A stretch of 64,000 bases of DNA from Symbiodinium natans (Eukaryota > Sar > Dinophyceae > Suessiales > Symbiodiniaceae), in contig CAJNDS010000358.1 in assembly GCA_905221605.1 (NCBI GenBank), positions 454,501 to 518,500 on the forward strand. Direction: 5' to 3'. The notes under the pieces are model-generated. The model saw only the letters and a program-made list of their open reading frames with translations. It made no database searches and was not told the DNA's origin. Each line of letters starts with the position of its first letter. The stretch's first letter is position 1. This document shows, piece after piece, positions 11,239 to 21,954 of this stretch. The translations under genes and the position numbers were made by a program.

Positions 11239-11385
11239 CGTGACGCACTCCACGACTGCTTTCGGCGCGCAATTCGCGAAGGCGCTTGTGTTTCGAAGGG
11301 CCTCTGCCGGGTCTGCTACTTACCTGTAGAACTCGTTCGTGGTTTGGGTGCACAGTTCGCCACACCCAAGGCAGATATGAAGGAG
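11239..11385 (+). CDS. possible exon, unknown protein
   Basis: After TTTGCAG the frame reads RDALHDCFRRAIREGACVSK and continues with GLCRVCYLPVELVRGLG. The composition looks coding, but both strands are open here. It runs into a repeat (TATATATTTCTTGTACCCC) shared with 11770-11800 and 38230-38265. No family is recognised. Confidence 0.25.
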
Positions 11386-11734
11386 GGTATATATTTCTTG
11401 TACCCCTCTGGAGTCTCCGAAGAGCTGTCCGAGCAAGAAGCGAAAAACTAAAGCACACCACGAAGCCGCTCCAAGTCCTTCACGAGCATCAAGAGGACCG
11501 AGCGCACTTCATTAACACGTGAAACGAGAGCATGCGGAACACATTGTCTCCGATGAAAGTTGATGAGAAACTTTGAAAAGTTTGGACATCTCAATTGGCA
11601 CGCTATACAGAAACCGTCCCGAGCAGTGACATCAAAAGGGAGAACAAAGTGCTTGCCCTTTTGCCAATGATCAATGAGACATTTCCACCTAGAAAGAACA
11701 GCTTTCCACCATTTGGAAAAAGCAGAAGGGGAGC

Positions 11735-11850
11735 GACAATTATCCTTGCATAATTGAACGACACCGTCATAAGTGAGATATTTCTTGTACCCCCAAAAGG
11801 ACACCAGGTACATACATTCACCAATATTAAAAAGGAACCTTATATACACT
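11735..11850 (-). repeat. dispersed repeat, family M, copy 1
   Basis: This segment matches 38160-38285 in inverted orientation: CACTCACCAAAAACAG, ACCAATATTA, GTACCCCCAAAAGGACACC and ATTTCTTG are shared. The shared translation PFGGTRNI arises from this repeat and is not evidence of a gene. Confidence 0.65.
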
Positions 11851-12099
11851 CACCAAAAACAGAAATATATGCCCTACTTCATATCCAGATTTTTTAAGCC
11901 AAAACTTCATGCGCAAGGACGTACGTTGATGATTGGCTGCGAGTAGCAATGGGCAATTAGGACGCAGTACGGAATGCATCGAGACATGTGGCCTAAGTCT
12001 GGTTTCCGCACTCCCTTTACTCCATTGTGAAAAGTTCAACTAGACTGATGAACCTAATTGGAGGCAAGTTGTAGTTTTGAGTTATGCTGTTCGAATAGC

Positions 12100-12600
12100 C
12101 AAGAGATTGTAGAAGAGAATGAAGGACGACAACCGGTGTGCCAAATATTCGTTCCAATCAGGGGCTAGTGTTTTGTAATTTGGGGGGGCTAGATTTATAC
12201 TGTTTGTTGATTTTCAATCCCCCTTAGCTTGCACCTGAAACAACATGATCCCGTCCATTGAGCCAATTTGGACTTATAGGGTTGTGCTCTTAGTAGGCAG
12301 ATATTCATTCCGTCAAGTTTAAACGGTCGGGAATATTGGAATGGAAGAGTACGAAGTACAGCTATTGGACAACCACTGTGCCAACGTTATAATCAGGCTC
12401 TAGTTTTTTTGCCGATTGAACTTACAGGGTTGCACTCTTACTCGTTAGATAGATATGAATTCCCCCAAGCTTAAACTTGAACGGCCAGGAATATTGGAAG
12501 AGAATGAATGACAGCTATTGTGTTGTGCCAAATAATCATGACAATCAGGAGCTAGTTTTGTTTGTAATCATCAGGGGCCAGTTGTAGTCGTTGAATTGCC
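12100..12600. repeat. diverged tandem repeats of about 148 bp
   Basis: Two clear units start near 12268 and 12416 (ACTTATAGGGTTG / ACTTACAGGGTTG, then AATATTGGAA, then CTGTGCCAA and AATCAGG-x-x-CTAG). Partial units flank them at 12100-12190 and 12545-12600. The region is AT-richer, nearly free of telomeric units, and no gene is seen in it. Confidence 0.55.
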
Positions 12601-12962
12601 AACAGAATAGCTTGCATGCAGTTCAAAACTTGATGGCGTCTATCAAACGAATTGAACCGATAGTGTTGCGCTGTCTAGTTTAACATTAATGGGTTGTTTT
12701 TTTTGAGACAATACCACGTTTTTGCACAATGTTGCTTAGAAAACTAGTTTTTTGGCACAGTACAACACTTTGGAGGCCTGGGACTGCAAAAACGCTATAC
12801 TGTTCCGAAAGAACCAGATACATCTTTAGAGATTTCGGGGCACCAAATGGCCTGGAGGTTCCACACGATTGAGTTTTATTTTTTGGGGTTGTTTGGGATA
12901 GTTTGCTTGTTGTTGCGTCGAAATGTTTGGTACTTTTCCGGCTGTGGCGGCTTATAGGGGGC

Positions 12963-13056
12963 CTACCTGGCGTGTCTAATGCATTTCCTTTTTGGGTTGG
13001 TTATAGGGGGTTCTTGTATACTACCCCAAAAAAATACTACATAGGAGCCTTTAGGT
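12963..13056. repeat. family E element, copy 3 (inverted)
   Basis: Reverse-complement relative of the copies at 8431 and 8674: TACCTGGCGTGTCTAATG at the left and ACATAGGAGCCTTTAGGTA at the right. It lies 36 bp upstream of the TPR-like island at 13093. Confidence 0.7.
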
Positions 13057-13092
13057 AAGCCCTACGCCCCAAGCTCCATCGCAGGCCACCAG

Positions 13093-13152
13093 GTTTGCGC
13101 AGGAGGCGCTGGCCCTAGCTCGCACTCTGGAGGCCACAAGGGAGGGTGTGTA
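13093..13152 (+). CDS. TPR-like exon island
   Basis: After GCCACCAG the frame reads RFAQEALALARTLEATREG, a strong second-helix TPR pattern, and stops at TAG 13151-13153, which would be intronic if a donor precedes it. A family E element is upstream and telomere-like GGGTTTGGGG downstream. Confidence 0.45.
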
Positions 13153-13927
13153 GGTCCGGGGCGGGGGGGGGGGGGGAGAAGTTAAGGGTTTGGGGCGGGG
13201 GGGGGGAGGAAGGCAGGTTTCGGGGTTTTGGGGGTTTTGGGGGTTGTCAGGTCATATTCTGGGAAGTGTCCTGAAATCTTGAAAATCCACAACGCGCTAT
13301 GATGCTGCAAAGCCTCGGAGACCGAACGTCTTAAAACACCATTCACTACCTTGCATATTCTGTATTTCATCTGCTATGTACATGCAATTTTGTACGTAAA
13401 GTGCACAAGTACAGAATTCCATCATATGTTAATACACAGGCCCCAAATTGCCCCAAAGTGCTAATAGGCCTTGTCCCATAAGGGCCAAGGTTTAGAGTTT
13501 CGGGCTCTCCCCCTAAACCCGAATCCCTAAACCCTATCTTCAACCCTGTATATAGAGGTTGGGACTGACGCCCTAAACCCTAAACCGCCCTAAACCTTAA
13601 ACCCTAAACCCTAGTAGTTGAGAAGCCCCACGCCGCAGTGATCTATCATCCCTGGAAGACTTGTCCTGGGGCATGTGGGACTGTTCAGGTGGGCAGTTCA
13701 CTGCAAACATGGTCGCGGTTCAGGGTTTAGGACGAGGTCATTTATTTGGGGTTCATCCCATACCCAAAGTGCGTTCCGGGAGCTTATTTTGACAGATGAC
13801 CTTCCCCCCGCCCCCCCCCCCCCTTCCCCCCAGCTGCTCGGGAGTTTCTCAGTGCCACGTTTGCATCAAAAGCTCGCCACGCGGGCGACAGCAAAAGGCC
13901 CATCCTTTAGACAGAGCCATCCGGGCC

Positions 13928-15165
13928 ATGGGATGCAGCGCCAGCGTTAAGCGTGTGTCGCATGAGGGAGCAGCTCATGAAGCAGCGCTCAAAGCACTAT
14001 CTCAAGTGGTTCCCTCCTCTGACGAGATCAGCGTGCCGGCAGATCCTCCACACGCTGGTGCATCTCATGTCCGCAGGAGTTTCTGCAAGCATCCGGAGAT
14101 GCGCGAAGCAAGACCCGCCCCGAAGGAGGACATGAGGGCCTCGTCTCTGCAAGAGGACGAGGACGAGGACGAAGTACGGGACGCGGCAAAGGACGACCAC
14201 ATCGGCTCAGCAGCAAGAGTAACATCGGCTCGTCAGCTCATGAACTGGTCCAGCGCGACTTCTGTACCTTGGTAGCCCAGTGGTACCCTTTACTTTGTTT
14301 TTAATGGTTTCCCTTATAAAATAGCCAACACCAAAAAAAGGGTGCCCTTATGATAAGATGGTTTTTGGGCTACTAAGGTGCCTGGCTCTGCGCAAGGTGA
14401 CGAGGACGAGGAGGACGAGAAGGACAATTGGTCCTCCTGGACACTAGGTCGGCTTTTGGGACATTTTACATTTTCCTTATTTTGGGTTTATAAGGGGCCC
14501 GATATATTTAATATATTGTATATATACACATACATTTGGGTTTATAAGGGACCCTGTATATTTAAAATATATATATATGTACATACATCGGTATTTTTCA
14601 AAGGGTTAAAGGGCCAACCCAGGCAGTCCGTTTGCTGGAGGGATGCCCCGAGAGATGTCCCCATGCCGCCGGATCGCCGCCTACATGACCGCTATGTGGC
14701 TATTCTGGACAGGTTTCTGCGGGACCAAAATTGGCCTGAACCCTAAGCCCTAAACCATAAACCCTAAACCACCCACATGGCACCCCAACTCGTCTCTTAC
14801 AACCCTAGAGCTCGCAGCCTACAATCCGCAAGGAACGACACGTCTCGCGTCAACTCGAACAGGAAGCCTCAACGCCCCCAGATCTTCCAAACCCCTTAAT
14901 TCAGGAATATTGCCTAATTCAGAATAATTATGATCCTTAGTATAAATTAGGGTGTATTCCTTAATTGTATAAGGGGCTTTGGAGGATCAGGACCTAAATC
15001 CTCGAACCCTAAACTCCTGGATTAGCACGTTGAGCCTGCAAAAACCCTGAGGTTTCGATGGGGCGTTGAGCAAGAGCCCCATGTCTTTACCGAGATTGTG
15101 GACACGCGGCGACTGTCGGTGGAAAACCATGGAGAAGTACAGCGCCAGGCTTCATCCCCGGGGGA
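13928..15165 (+). CDS. MGCSAS-type protein gene, copy 1 (multi-exon)
   Basis: ATG at 13928 opens MGCSASVKRVSHEGAAHEAA; the Gly2-Cys3 start suggests myristoylation and palmitoylation, so membrane anchoring (inferred). Exon 1 runs to about 14272, with an acidic run DEDEDEV. A family C element (14273-14374) separates exon 2 from 14378 (GDEDEEDEKDNWSSW). A family L element (14445-14626) separates exon 3 (14627-14738), which reads PRDVPMPPDRRLHDRYVA. A family B element (14878-14991) precedes exon 4 (15052-15165, RFRWGVEQEPHVFTEIVD). All four exons align with copy 2 at 24409-25646, while the insertions differ, which supports real coding. The family is not recognised. The exon 1 frame also reads through the element to a TAG at 14273-14275, so a single-exon product is the alternative. 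Junctions are inferred. Confidence 0.6.
14273..14374. repeat. family C inverted-repeat element, probable intron
   Basis: The terminal repeats TAGCCCAG and TTGGGCTAC bracket an inner inverted pair (GGTACCCTTTACT / AAAGGGTGCCCTTAT). It lies between exons 1 and 2 of MGCSAS copy 1, with GTAGCC at the left edge and CTACTAAG at the right: a possible GT-AG intron. The same family sits at the same place in copy 2 (24769-24873). Others lie at 39610-39838, 51312-51395 and 60304-60433; a 5' half is at 28452-28525. Confidence 0.75.
14445..14626. repeat. family L element, insertion specific to copy 1
   Basis: It starts TAGGTCGGCTTTTGGGA and ends AAAGGGCCAACCCAGGCAG, with a TATA-rich microsatellite interior. 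MGCSAS copy 2 is uninterrupted here (CCTGGAAATCCGTCTGCTGG), so copy 1 gained this segment or copy 2 lost it. A relative lies at 56848-56940 (GGCTTTTGGGATGTAAACTC and AAAAGGCCAACCC). An open frame runs through it by chance. Confidence 0.7.
14878..14991. repeat. family B inverted-repeat element
   Basis: CAGATCTTCCAAACCCC at the left pairs with GGGGCTTTGGAGGATC at the right. The interior has ACCCCTTAATT, ATGATCCTTAGTATAAATTA and TCCTTAATT. It lies between exons 3 and 4 of MGCSAS copy 1. Confidence 0.78.
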
Positions 15166-15839
15166 TTTCGAATGATCTGCCAATTTTTGTGGGCCTTCAT
15201 CCCAAAATGGGGGTTCCCGATATTTGCTTTATTGGGGTCCTTATTGTAAGCTAGGGCATCCCACCATTTGGGGACTGTATGTCCCCTGTTTCGTAAACCC
15301 CCATATAACCCTAAGAACCCTTTTAATTTGAATTTTATAGGGCCCAAAAAGCCCCCTAGCGTCACGAAATGCTGTGGACAATATTGTGGCTTCTCGCGCC
15401 CCAAGCAAAGGGTCCCAGTTTGAAGAATGAGGTGAGCCATTCCTGTGTTTTTGATTCTGTAGCTTTCTGAAAACTCTAGGTGGGAATTCGCCTCGGGTCC
15501 AGGGAACTATTGGCTGCAAAGACTTCTGCCATCAACTGACAGACCTTCTTCTTTGTGGGTCGTCCTGCTGTCTACTCAAGCCAGCAGTGCTAAACCCGAA
15601 GCCCTCGAAATGTTAGGCGCTCTAAACCCTAGACTCAAAACCCTAAACCCTAAACCCTAAACCCTAAACCCTAAACCCTAAACCCTAAACTAGACTCAAA
15701 ACCCTAGGTTTTCCAAGTCATAAGCTTTCATAGGCCTTACCAGAAACCTCAAGGGTCCCCACGAGATCGCTCGACATCATGTGCCCTTTGGCTCCGCAAG
15801 TCTAGGTGGGCATTTCCCAAGATGGTGGTTTAGGTTTTG

Positions 15840-15902
15840 GGGTTTAGGGTTTAGGGTTTAGGGTTTAGGGTTTAGGGTTTAGGGTTTAGGGTTTAGGGTT
15901 CT
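15840..15902 (+). repeat. interstitial telomeric array (TTTAGGG)
   Basis: Nine units. A CCCTAAA array lies at 15637-15690. Between them (15691-15839) no gene is seen. Confidence 0.93.
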
Positions 15903-16374
15903 AGTAGTCTCTTACTCCCCCTTTTTTGAGGTTTAGGCTCCCTTACAAGCCCGTTTAAACCCAAAAGGGCACTCTTGCTGTTCTCAGGGCTACTCGTGGG
16001 TTCTCGTACACCCTAGTTACACCTACACCCTAAACCCCAAACTCCAGACCCTAAACCCCTAACCGCTAAACCCTAACCCCTAAACCCTAAACCCTCAACC
16101 CTAAACCCTAAACCCTAAACCCTAAACCCTAAACGGCATGCCCTGGACCCGGGGCTGTCGGCCAGTGGCCCTAAATGTCGACTGTGCTGCTTCAGCTGCT
16201 CGGCAGTCACCCAGAGACACTTTAGGGTTTAGGGTTCAGGGTTTAGGGTTTAGGGGTCAGGGGTTAGGGGTTAGGGGTTAGGGTTACAGTTTAGGGTTCA
16301 GGGTTTAGGGCTTAGGGTTTAGGGTTTAGGGCCCTAAGCCCTAAACCCTCCAGACCGCGAGCCCTATGTTTCAG

Positions 16375-16456
16375 ATAGCCCGAAGCCTATTCTTGTTGTT
16401 TCGGAGCAAGGCGGTAGGGAACGAGGTACCCCATTTCCGCCTCCATGACCAGCTAT
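16375..16456 (+). CDS. possible TPR-like exon island
   Basis: After TTTCAG it reads IARSLFLLFRSKAVGNEV, continuing PHFRLHDQL, resembling the second helix and loop of the TPR islands. CCCTAAA lies upstream and TTAGGG downstream. It falls inside the span of MGCSAS copy 1, so it may belong to a different or nested transcript. Confidence 0.32.
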
Positions 16457-16585
16457 AGATCCTGCAGATCTTAGGGTTTGGGATTTCGGGGTTGGGATTC
16501 AGGCTTTAGGGTTTAAACCCAAACACCAAAACCCTTTATTTAAAGGATGCTCCGCCTTGCAAACTACCGAGAAGCTATTCTGAGA

Positions 16586-16668
16586 AACCCTAAACCCTAA
16601 ACCCTAAACCCTAAACCCTAAACCCTAAACCCTAAACCCTAAACCCTAAACCCTAAACCCTAAACCCT
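16586..16668 (-). repeat. interstitial telomeric array (CCCTAAA)
   Basis: About 12 perfect CCCTAAA units. Confidence 0.95.
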
Positions 16669-17089
16669 GCGAGCAGGAGTGTGTCTCGTATTCCCTGTTT
16701 GTATTGTTCGGGCTTCCTTAAGCCGCCTTGGGCAACATACTGTACTTAGGGTTTAGGGTTTAGGGTTTGGGTTTCGGGTTTCGGGTGCTTGCAGGATTCT
16801 CTGAGACGTTGTTTCTACAGGTAAACCATAGTGCTGATTGAAGAAGACCCCTAAACCCTATATCCTCAAACCAAAGCCCCAAAATCCCAACCCTAAACCC
16901 TAAACCCCTGAACCCTACACCCCAAAACCCCAAACCCCAAACCCTAAACGGTTTAGGGTTTAGGGTTTAGAGCGAACCCTAAACCCCAAAAACCCAAAAC
17001 CCTAACAAGAGAGTCCGAGTTTAAGCTCCGAAGTGGCGCAGTCGGCACCGACGTCTTGCGGTTACGGGTTTTCGGCTTAAAGGCTTAGG

Positions 17090-17260
17090 GTTCTATAGGG
17101 TTCTGTAGGGTTCTATAGGGGTTCTCTAGGGGTTCTTAGGGGTTCTCTAGGGTTCTATAGGCTTCCATGGGGTCCGATATACAGTGCTCTACAGGGCTCT
17201 ACAGGGTTCTTTCGGGTGCTACAGGGTTCTTTTGGGTGTAGGGCTTGGGGTACTATAGGC
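17090..17260. repeat. variant repeat GGGTTCTATA/GGGTTCTCTA
   Basis: A local run of roughly a dozen degenerate 10-12 bp units built on AGGGTTCTATAGGGTTCT, unlike the 7-bp telomere unit but possibly derived from it. Confidence 0.6.
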
Positions 17261-17375
17261 TTTTGGTGTTTTGAATCGGTGGGGGCCCACTGGCCAACCT
17301 GAGGTATTTGTGCATGAATTCAGATGCGGCCAGAGCTTCTCCAGGAAGCGGTTCCCGGCTTGCTTAGGGACTCCT

Positions 17376-17464
17376 AGTAGTAGAGTGGGTAACCTTGAAC
17401 CATCTTGGGGGTAGTATAATCCCCTTATAGTCCCAAAGGTTAACCTTTAATTCCCCCAGATTAC
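17376..17464. repeat. family K element
   Basis: It has GTAGAGTGGGTAACCTTGAAC on the left and CCCAAAGGTTAACCTTTAA on the right. It directly abuts a CCCTAAA array (17463-17541). Confidence 0.65.
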
Positions 17465-17541
17465 CCTAAACCCTAAACCCTAAACCCTAAACCCTAAACC
17501 CTAAACCCTAAACCCTAAACCCTAAACCCTAAACCCTAAAC
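17463..17541 (-). repeat. interstitial telomeric array (CCCTAAA)
   Basis: Eleven near-perfect units adjoining a family K element. Confidence 0.95.
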
Positions 17542-17787
17542 CGACAACCCATGCCCAGGGGTTGTTCTTAGGAAACGTGGCTTCCTAGAGCCCTGCAAGC
17601 ACTGATACCTTTTAAGATGCCTTCAATATCCCCATCGCGGCACCCTAAACCCTAAACCCTAAACCCTAAACCCTAAACCCTAAACCCTAGGAGATTGACA
17701 TAAAAATCACACCACGTGCTTGAAGCAGGAAGAAATTATCGGAAGCTTGAACCGGCACCAGCCCTGCAGGCCTCTGGACATTCTGTT

Positions 17788-17860
17788 TGTAGGGTTTAGG
17801 GTTTAGGGTTTAGGGTTTAGGGTTTAGGGTTTAGGGTTTAGGGTTTAGGGTTTAGGGTCT
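17788..17860 (+). repeat. interstitial telomeric array (TTTAGGG)
   Basis: Ten units. The island 17690-17787 between a CCCTAAA array and this one has a weak open frame (QEEIIGSLNRHQP) that cannot be assigned. Confidence 0.93.
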
Positions 17861-18124
17861 AGGTAGGGCTTAGGGTGCGAAATGCTGGAGACGCAGCTTA
17901 CATGTAGGGTTAAGGTTAGGGTTTTGAAGTGCGATGTTGTCGACAAACCCCCCCAAGAAACGGCCTGAAACCCTATTGAAGCCGTATGAGCCCAGAGCCT
18001 AACATGTGACTTGGGCCACAAAGTCCCCACACAGGAAATACTTCAAGGGCCACGTCTTCCCTAAACCCTAAACCCTAAACCCTGAACCCTAAACCCTAAA
18101 CCCCAAACCCAAAACCCTAGGCCC

Positions 18125-20915
18125 CTTAGGGTGCTGCACAGGGAAGTCGGCCGCAGCACACTGCTTGACAGGAGTCTTTGTCCTTGTTTCTTTTGCCATC
18201 CGATCTTCCAAAACCCCTTCTATATCCCCTTGGGGATGTTTTGTCTTGTTCATCAGAAACCCAAGAGGATATTCAAACAACAAATAGTAAGGTTCTAAGG
18301 GGAGTTTTGCCTTAACTAAGGAAGACGAACCCTATTTCGTAATAGGGATAATGGCCTTTAGTATCAATTAGGGTAGACTCCTTAATGAAGGAACAGGCCC
18401 TAAGTCATAGTAATGAGCCTTAGTACAAATTAGGGTATACTCCTTCATTAAACCCTAAACCCTAAACCCTAAACCCTAAACCCTAAACCCTAAACCCTAA
18501 ACCCTGGGGTTTTGGAAGATCTGGGCCATCAGGAGATATGGTACTCATGTTTCAAGGGTGTTTAATGTGGGCCCTTTTGGCTGTCTCCCAGGGTTTGACC
18601 CTGCACACGGGTTCAGGGTTTAGGGTTTAGGGTTTAGGGTTTGAGGCTTGGGGGTATCGGTGTTTTCAAGCGACGGAGCTGAATTTCAAGGTCAAAAGTA
18701 GTCTGTTGGATATGCGCAGTGCTGAGATCAGCGGGAGACAACCTCCGGGTAGGATAATTTTCCAAACTAAATGCAGCGACAAGCACGTGAGCCTCGTTCT
18801 AGAATAGGGTCCCCTAATGTTCTGGGAGGGTCCCTTTCTGATCTCTTTGCCTGGTATCTACAAAGGGGACCCTATTCTGTAACATCCGCAACATACCAAC
18901 GAGCAACGCCCAACACTCACACATCAATGGTGAGGGCATGTTCCCACGGAAGAGGGAGGCCTCGACATAGCTGCAAGCACGCAGGCTAGATGATCTGCTT
19001 TGTCCGAAGTTCAGTAATGCCCAGATCTTCCAAAACCCCTTAATTAAGGAGTATACCCTAATGTATACTAAGGATCATTATTATGAATTAGGGTATGTTC
19101 CTTAATTAGGGGGTTTTGGAAGTTCAGTAGTGGTTTTTGCAAATAAGCGAGAGCAACAGTAGGTCTCCCACGAAACTCTTCTTACTGAAGCCCAAAAACC
19201 CCGCGTGGCAGCTCTGTCTTGATATTTGATACTTCCAACAGCGCCTGGACCCTAAGTTTTCTTCATCCTGGGCTTAGGGCTTAGGGCTTAGGGCTTAGGG
19301 GGGTTTAGGGCTTAGGGGGTTTAGGGCTTAGGGGGGTTTGAGGCTTTGGGGGTTTAGGGCTTGGGGCTTAGGGCTTAGGGGGGTTTAGGGTTTATGGTTT
19401 AGGGTTTAGGCTTAGGCCTTAGGGCTTAGGGCCTAGGGCTTAGGGCTTAGGGCTTGCGGCTTCCGGCTTAGGGCTTAGGGTTTCGGGCTTAGGGTTTAGT
19501 ATTTCAGGGAGGGTTTGACCTCTTCGGACAGCACGCGTCGTCGCCTCGAAACGCATAGCTGGGCATAGCTCGGAAATGACTCTCCGACTTGGGCTAGAAC
19601 GTGACAAGAAGCCCTGCAACCAAAGGTTGGGACCATGGGCCCTTAGTGTCCCTCACCCTTGCTTATAGGGATACGAAGTAAGGGAGCCTAAACCCCAAAA
19701 CCCTAAACCCTAAACCCTTTATGTATACATATATATATATATATATGTTGTATGTATATATAGTGTATATAAGGTTTGTAAAACAAGGGACCCAAACTAA
19801 GGGCCCATGATGGAAAACCTGGGTGCAACCTGAATCCGAGGACTGCTCGGTTCATGACGTGCTGTGGCCTTTCTCCTAGCTACACACCCAGTGAGTTAGG
19901 GTTTAGGGTTTAGGGTTTAGGGTTTAGGGTTTGGGGTTTAGGGTTTAGGGTTTAGGGTTTAGGGTTTAGGCTTTAGGATTCAGGGTTTAGGGTTTTTTGG
20001 TTTGGGGGTTCGGAGGTGCCCTCGGCGGCGAGAATTTATCCTTGCCGGGTCTAAGGTTTAGGAGTTTAGGAGTTTAGGAGTTTAGGGTTTAGGGTTTAGG
20101 GTTTAGGGATACGAGAGTTGCGGCCAGTCACCATCATTTCATCCCTTTCGCAGAGATGCTAAACCCTAAACCCTAAACCCTAAACCCTAAACCCTAAACC
20201 CTATGCTAGAGAAGGGCCCGGCGGTTTGCTAAACTTGGCATCCTGCTCTGCGCTGTCGGCAGCCAGCGGCCCTGCGAGCCCCCGAAATCCCTAAACCCTA
20301 AACCCTAAACCCTAAACCCTAAACCCTAAACCCTAAACCCAGTTTTCAAAAGCCTACCAACCCTGAGGGTTTTGGAGTACTTTACTTTTATACTTTTTTG
20401 GGTTTTGGGTTCCGATTATGGCTGCTTATATCCAACAGTATATACTGTTTTCTAGGGTCTACTCCCAAGAAGGGAACCCCCCCCCAGACGCTGACAACAT
20501 TCTGAGCTTGTGTGTGCGTGTGCACATCACTTGCTTATTTATTTATGTGTAGAAGATAGCAAAACAGAATATGTTATCATACAATATAGGTGACTAAGCC
20601 CTAAGCCCTAAGCCCTACACCCTAAACCCTAAACCCTAAATCCTAAACCCTAAACCCTAAACCCTAAACTTAAATCCCAAGCCCTAAACACCCTAGACTC
20701 TAAACCTTAAACCCCAAACCCCAAACCCTAAACCCTAAACCCTAAATCCTAAACCCTAAACCCTAAACCCTAAACCCTAAACCCTAAACCCTAAACCCTA
20801 ACCTAAACTTGACTGGATTTCAACTCGTGGGGCCGGACAGGATGGCAGCGGATGTTTGCCCTGTGTTGGGGGCCATCTTCTTCACCATTCCTAGGTGGGC
20901 CCCGAGGCCCCGGTT
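18125..20915 (+). CDS. distal exons of MGCSAS copy 1
   Basis: Five short segments match copy 2 in the same order. 18130-18190 (TGKSAAAHCLTG, interrupted by a family B element and resumed near 18535) matches 26415-26505. 18672-18750 (ELNFKVKSSLLDMRS) matches 26764-26833 (ELSFKLEGCLGLRS). 18950-19012 matches 27126-27185 in nucleotides. 19137-19250 (SESNSRSPTKLFLLK) matches 27205-27320. 20195-20270 (GILLCAVGS) and 20840-20915 (VCPVLGAIF) match 28225-28260 (GILLCTVGRK) and 28670-28765 (ACPVFLA). Conservation of these islands, with the intervening telomeric DNA not aligning, is the evidence for exons. Function and exact junctions are unknown. Confidence 0.4.
18201..18524. repeat. family B element enlarged by nested material and a telomeric array
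   Basis: Left end CGATCTTCCAAAACCCC, right end GGGGTTTTGGAAGATCTGGG. The interior includes two TTAGTA-x-x-AATTAGGGTA motifs and a CCCTAAA array (18446-18504). CCATC flanks both outer ends. Copy 2 has no element at the equivalent place (about 26470). Confidence 0.65.
18795..18880. repeat. small inverted-repeat element
   Basis: AGAATAGGGTCCCC at the left pairs with GGGGACCCTATTCT at the right, with a non-repetitive interior. One copy was seen. Confidence 0.6.
19019..19126. repeat. family B element flanked by a direct repeat
   Basis: Ends CAGATCTTCCAAAACCCC and GGGGGTTTTGGAAG. The flanks share GAAGTTCAGTA (19007-19017 and 19119-19129), a candidate target-site duplication of 8-11 bp. Confidence 0.72.
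20590..20805 (-). repeat. interstitial telomeric array (CCCTAAA)
   Basis: Mostly CCCTAAA with CCCTAAG, CCTTAAA and CCCCAAA variants. Confidence 0.93.
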
Positions 20916-21289
20916 TAGGGTTTAGGGTTTAGGGTTTAGGGTTTAGGGTTTAGGGTTCAGGGTTTAGGGTTCAGGGTTTAGGAGGGTTCAGGAGGGTTTA
21001 GCAGGGTTCAGGAGGGTGTAGGAGGGTTTAGGGTTTGGGGTTTAGGGTTTGGGGCATGTGTTCTCCTTGTCTTTACTCAGCCAGCAGCTAAACCCCTAAC
21101 CCCGAAACCCCTCAAAGCCGAATCTCTAAGCTTTAGAATCCCACACATTTTTCAAAAAAACGTGCCGCGAGGGCCCCACCTAGGTGCAAGATGGATTTTT
21201 ATGACGCGATGCCTCTGCAAAAGGAGTGCCGACTGCCACTGAGCTATCCCTGCATCCATACGAGCACGAAACCCTCGACCCTGCGGTTT

Positions 21290-21450
21290 AGGGTTAGGGT
21301 TTAGGGTTTAGGGTTTAGGGTTTAGGGTTTAGGGTTTAGGGTTTAGGGTGTAGGGTTTAGGGTCTAGGGTCTAGGGTTTAGGGTTTAGGGGTTAGGGTTT
21401 AGGGTTTAGGGTTTAGGGTTTAGGGTTTAGGGTTTAGGGTTAAACCCTAA
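21290..21450 (+). repeat. interstitial telomeric array (TTTAGGG)
   Basis: About 22 units. It turns directly into a CCCTAAA-type variant array from 21440 on (TTAAACCCTAAA), forming a head-to-head telomeric junction. Confidence 0.93.
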
Positions 21451-21758
21451 ACCTTAAACCCACAGGCCGGAACCACCTAAACCCCAAACCCTAAGCCCTA
21501 AACTGAACCTTAAGCCCAAACTCTGAGCCCTAAACTGAACCCTAAACCCCAAGCCCTAAGCCCTAAACTGAACCCTAAGCCCTAGACCCCAAACCCTACA
21601 AACCCTCCACCCTACACCCTCAACCCTAAGCCCTAAACTGAACCCTAAGCCCTAAACCCCAAACCCTACACCCTAAACCCTCAACCCTAAGCACTAAACT
21701 GAACCCTAAGTTCAAACCCTAAACCCTAAACCCTGAACCCTAAACCCTAAACCCTAAA

Positions 21759-21954
21759 CCCCGCAATCTCCAGAGGTTGAGGCTTAGGGCCTAGATGCGG
21801 TGATGGGCTGAGGAGTGAACTGACCTAAGCCCCAACCCCTAAGCCCTGAACGCTGAACTCTAGGTCCCGAGAACTGCCCAGATCACTCCTCAGCCCATCA
21901 CCGCATCTAGGCCCTAAGCCTCCTGGGGGCCCTCAACCTTTGGAGATTGCGGGG
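21759..21954. repeat. large palindrome flanked by inverted telomeric arrays
   Basis: The left arm CCCCGCAATCTCC...GGCTTAGGGCCTAGATGCGG, continuing TGATGGGCTGAGGAGTGA (to about 21818), pairs with the right arm TCACTCCTCAGCCCATCA...GGAGATTGCGGGG (21883-21954). The loop is about 65 bp. The pairing extends outward into CCCTAAA on the left and TTTAGGG on the right. No coding sequence is seen. Confidence 0.85.

Noticed and set aside
14378-14746. 122-codon frame read as one exon
   Set aside because: Its middle is a translated family L element with TATA microsatellite; only its two ends align to copy 2.
15066-15519. Open frames on both strands around exon 4 of copy 1
   Set aside because: The frame conserved with copy 2 (RFRW...FTEIVD) is different from these; they are chance frames over the exon and a following repeat.
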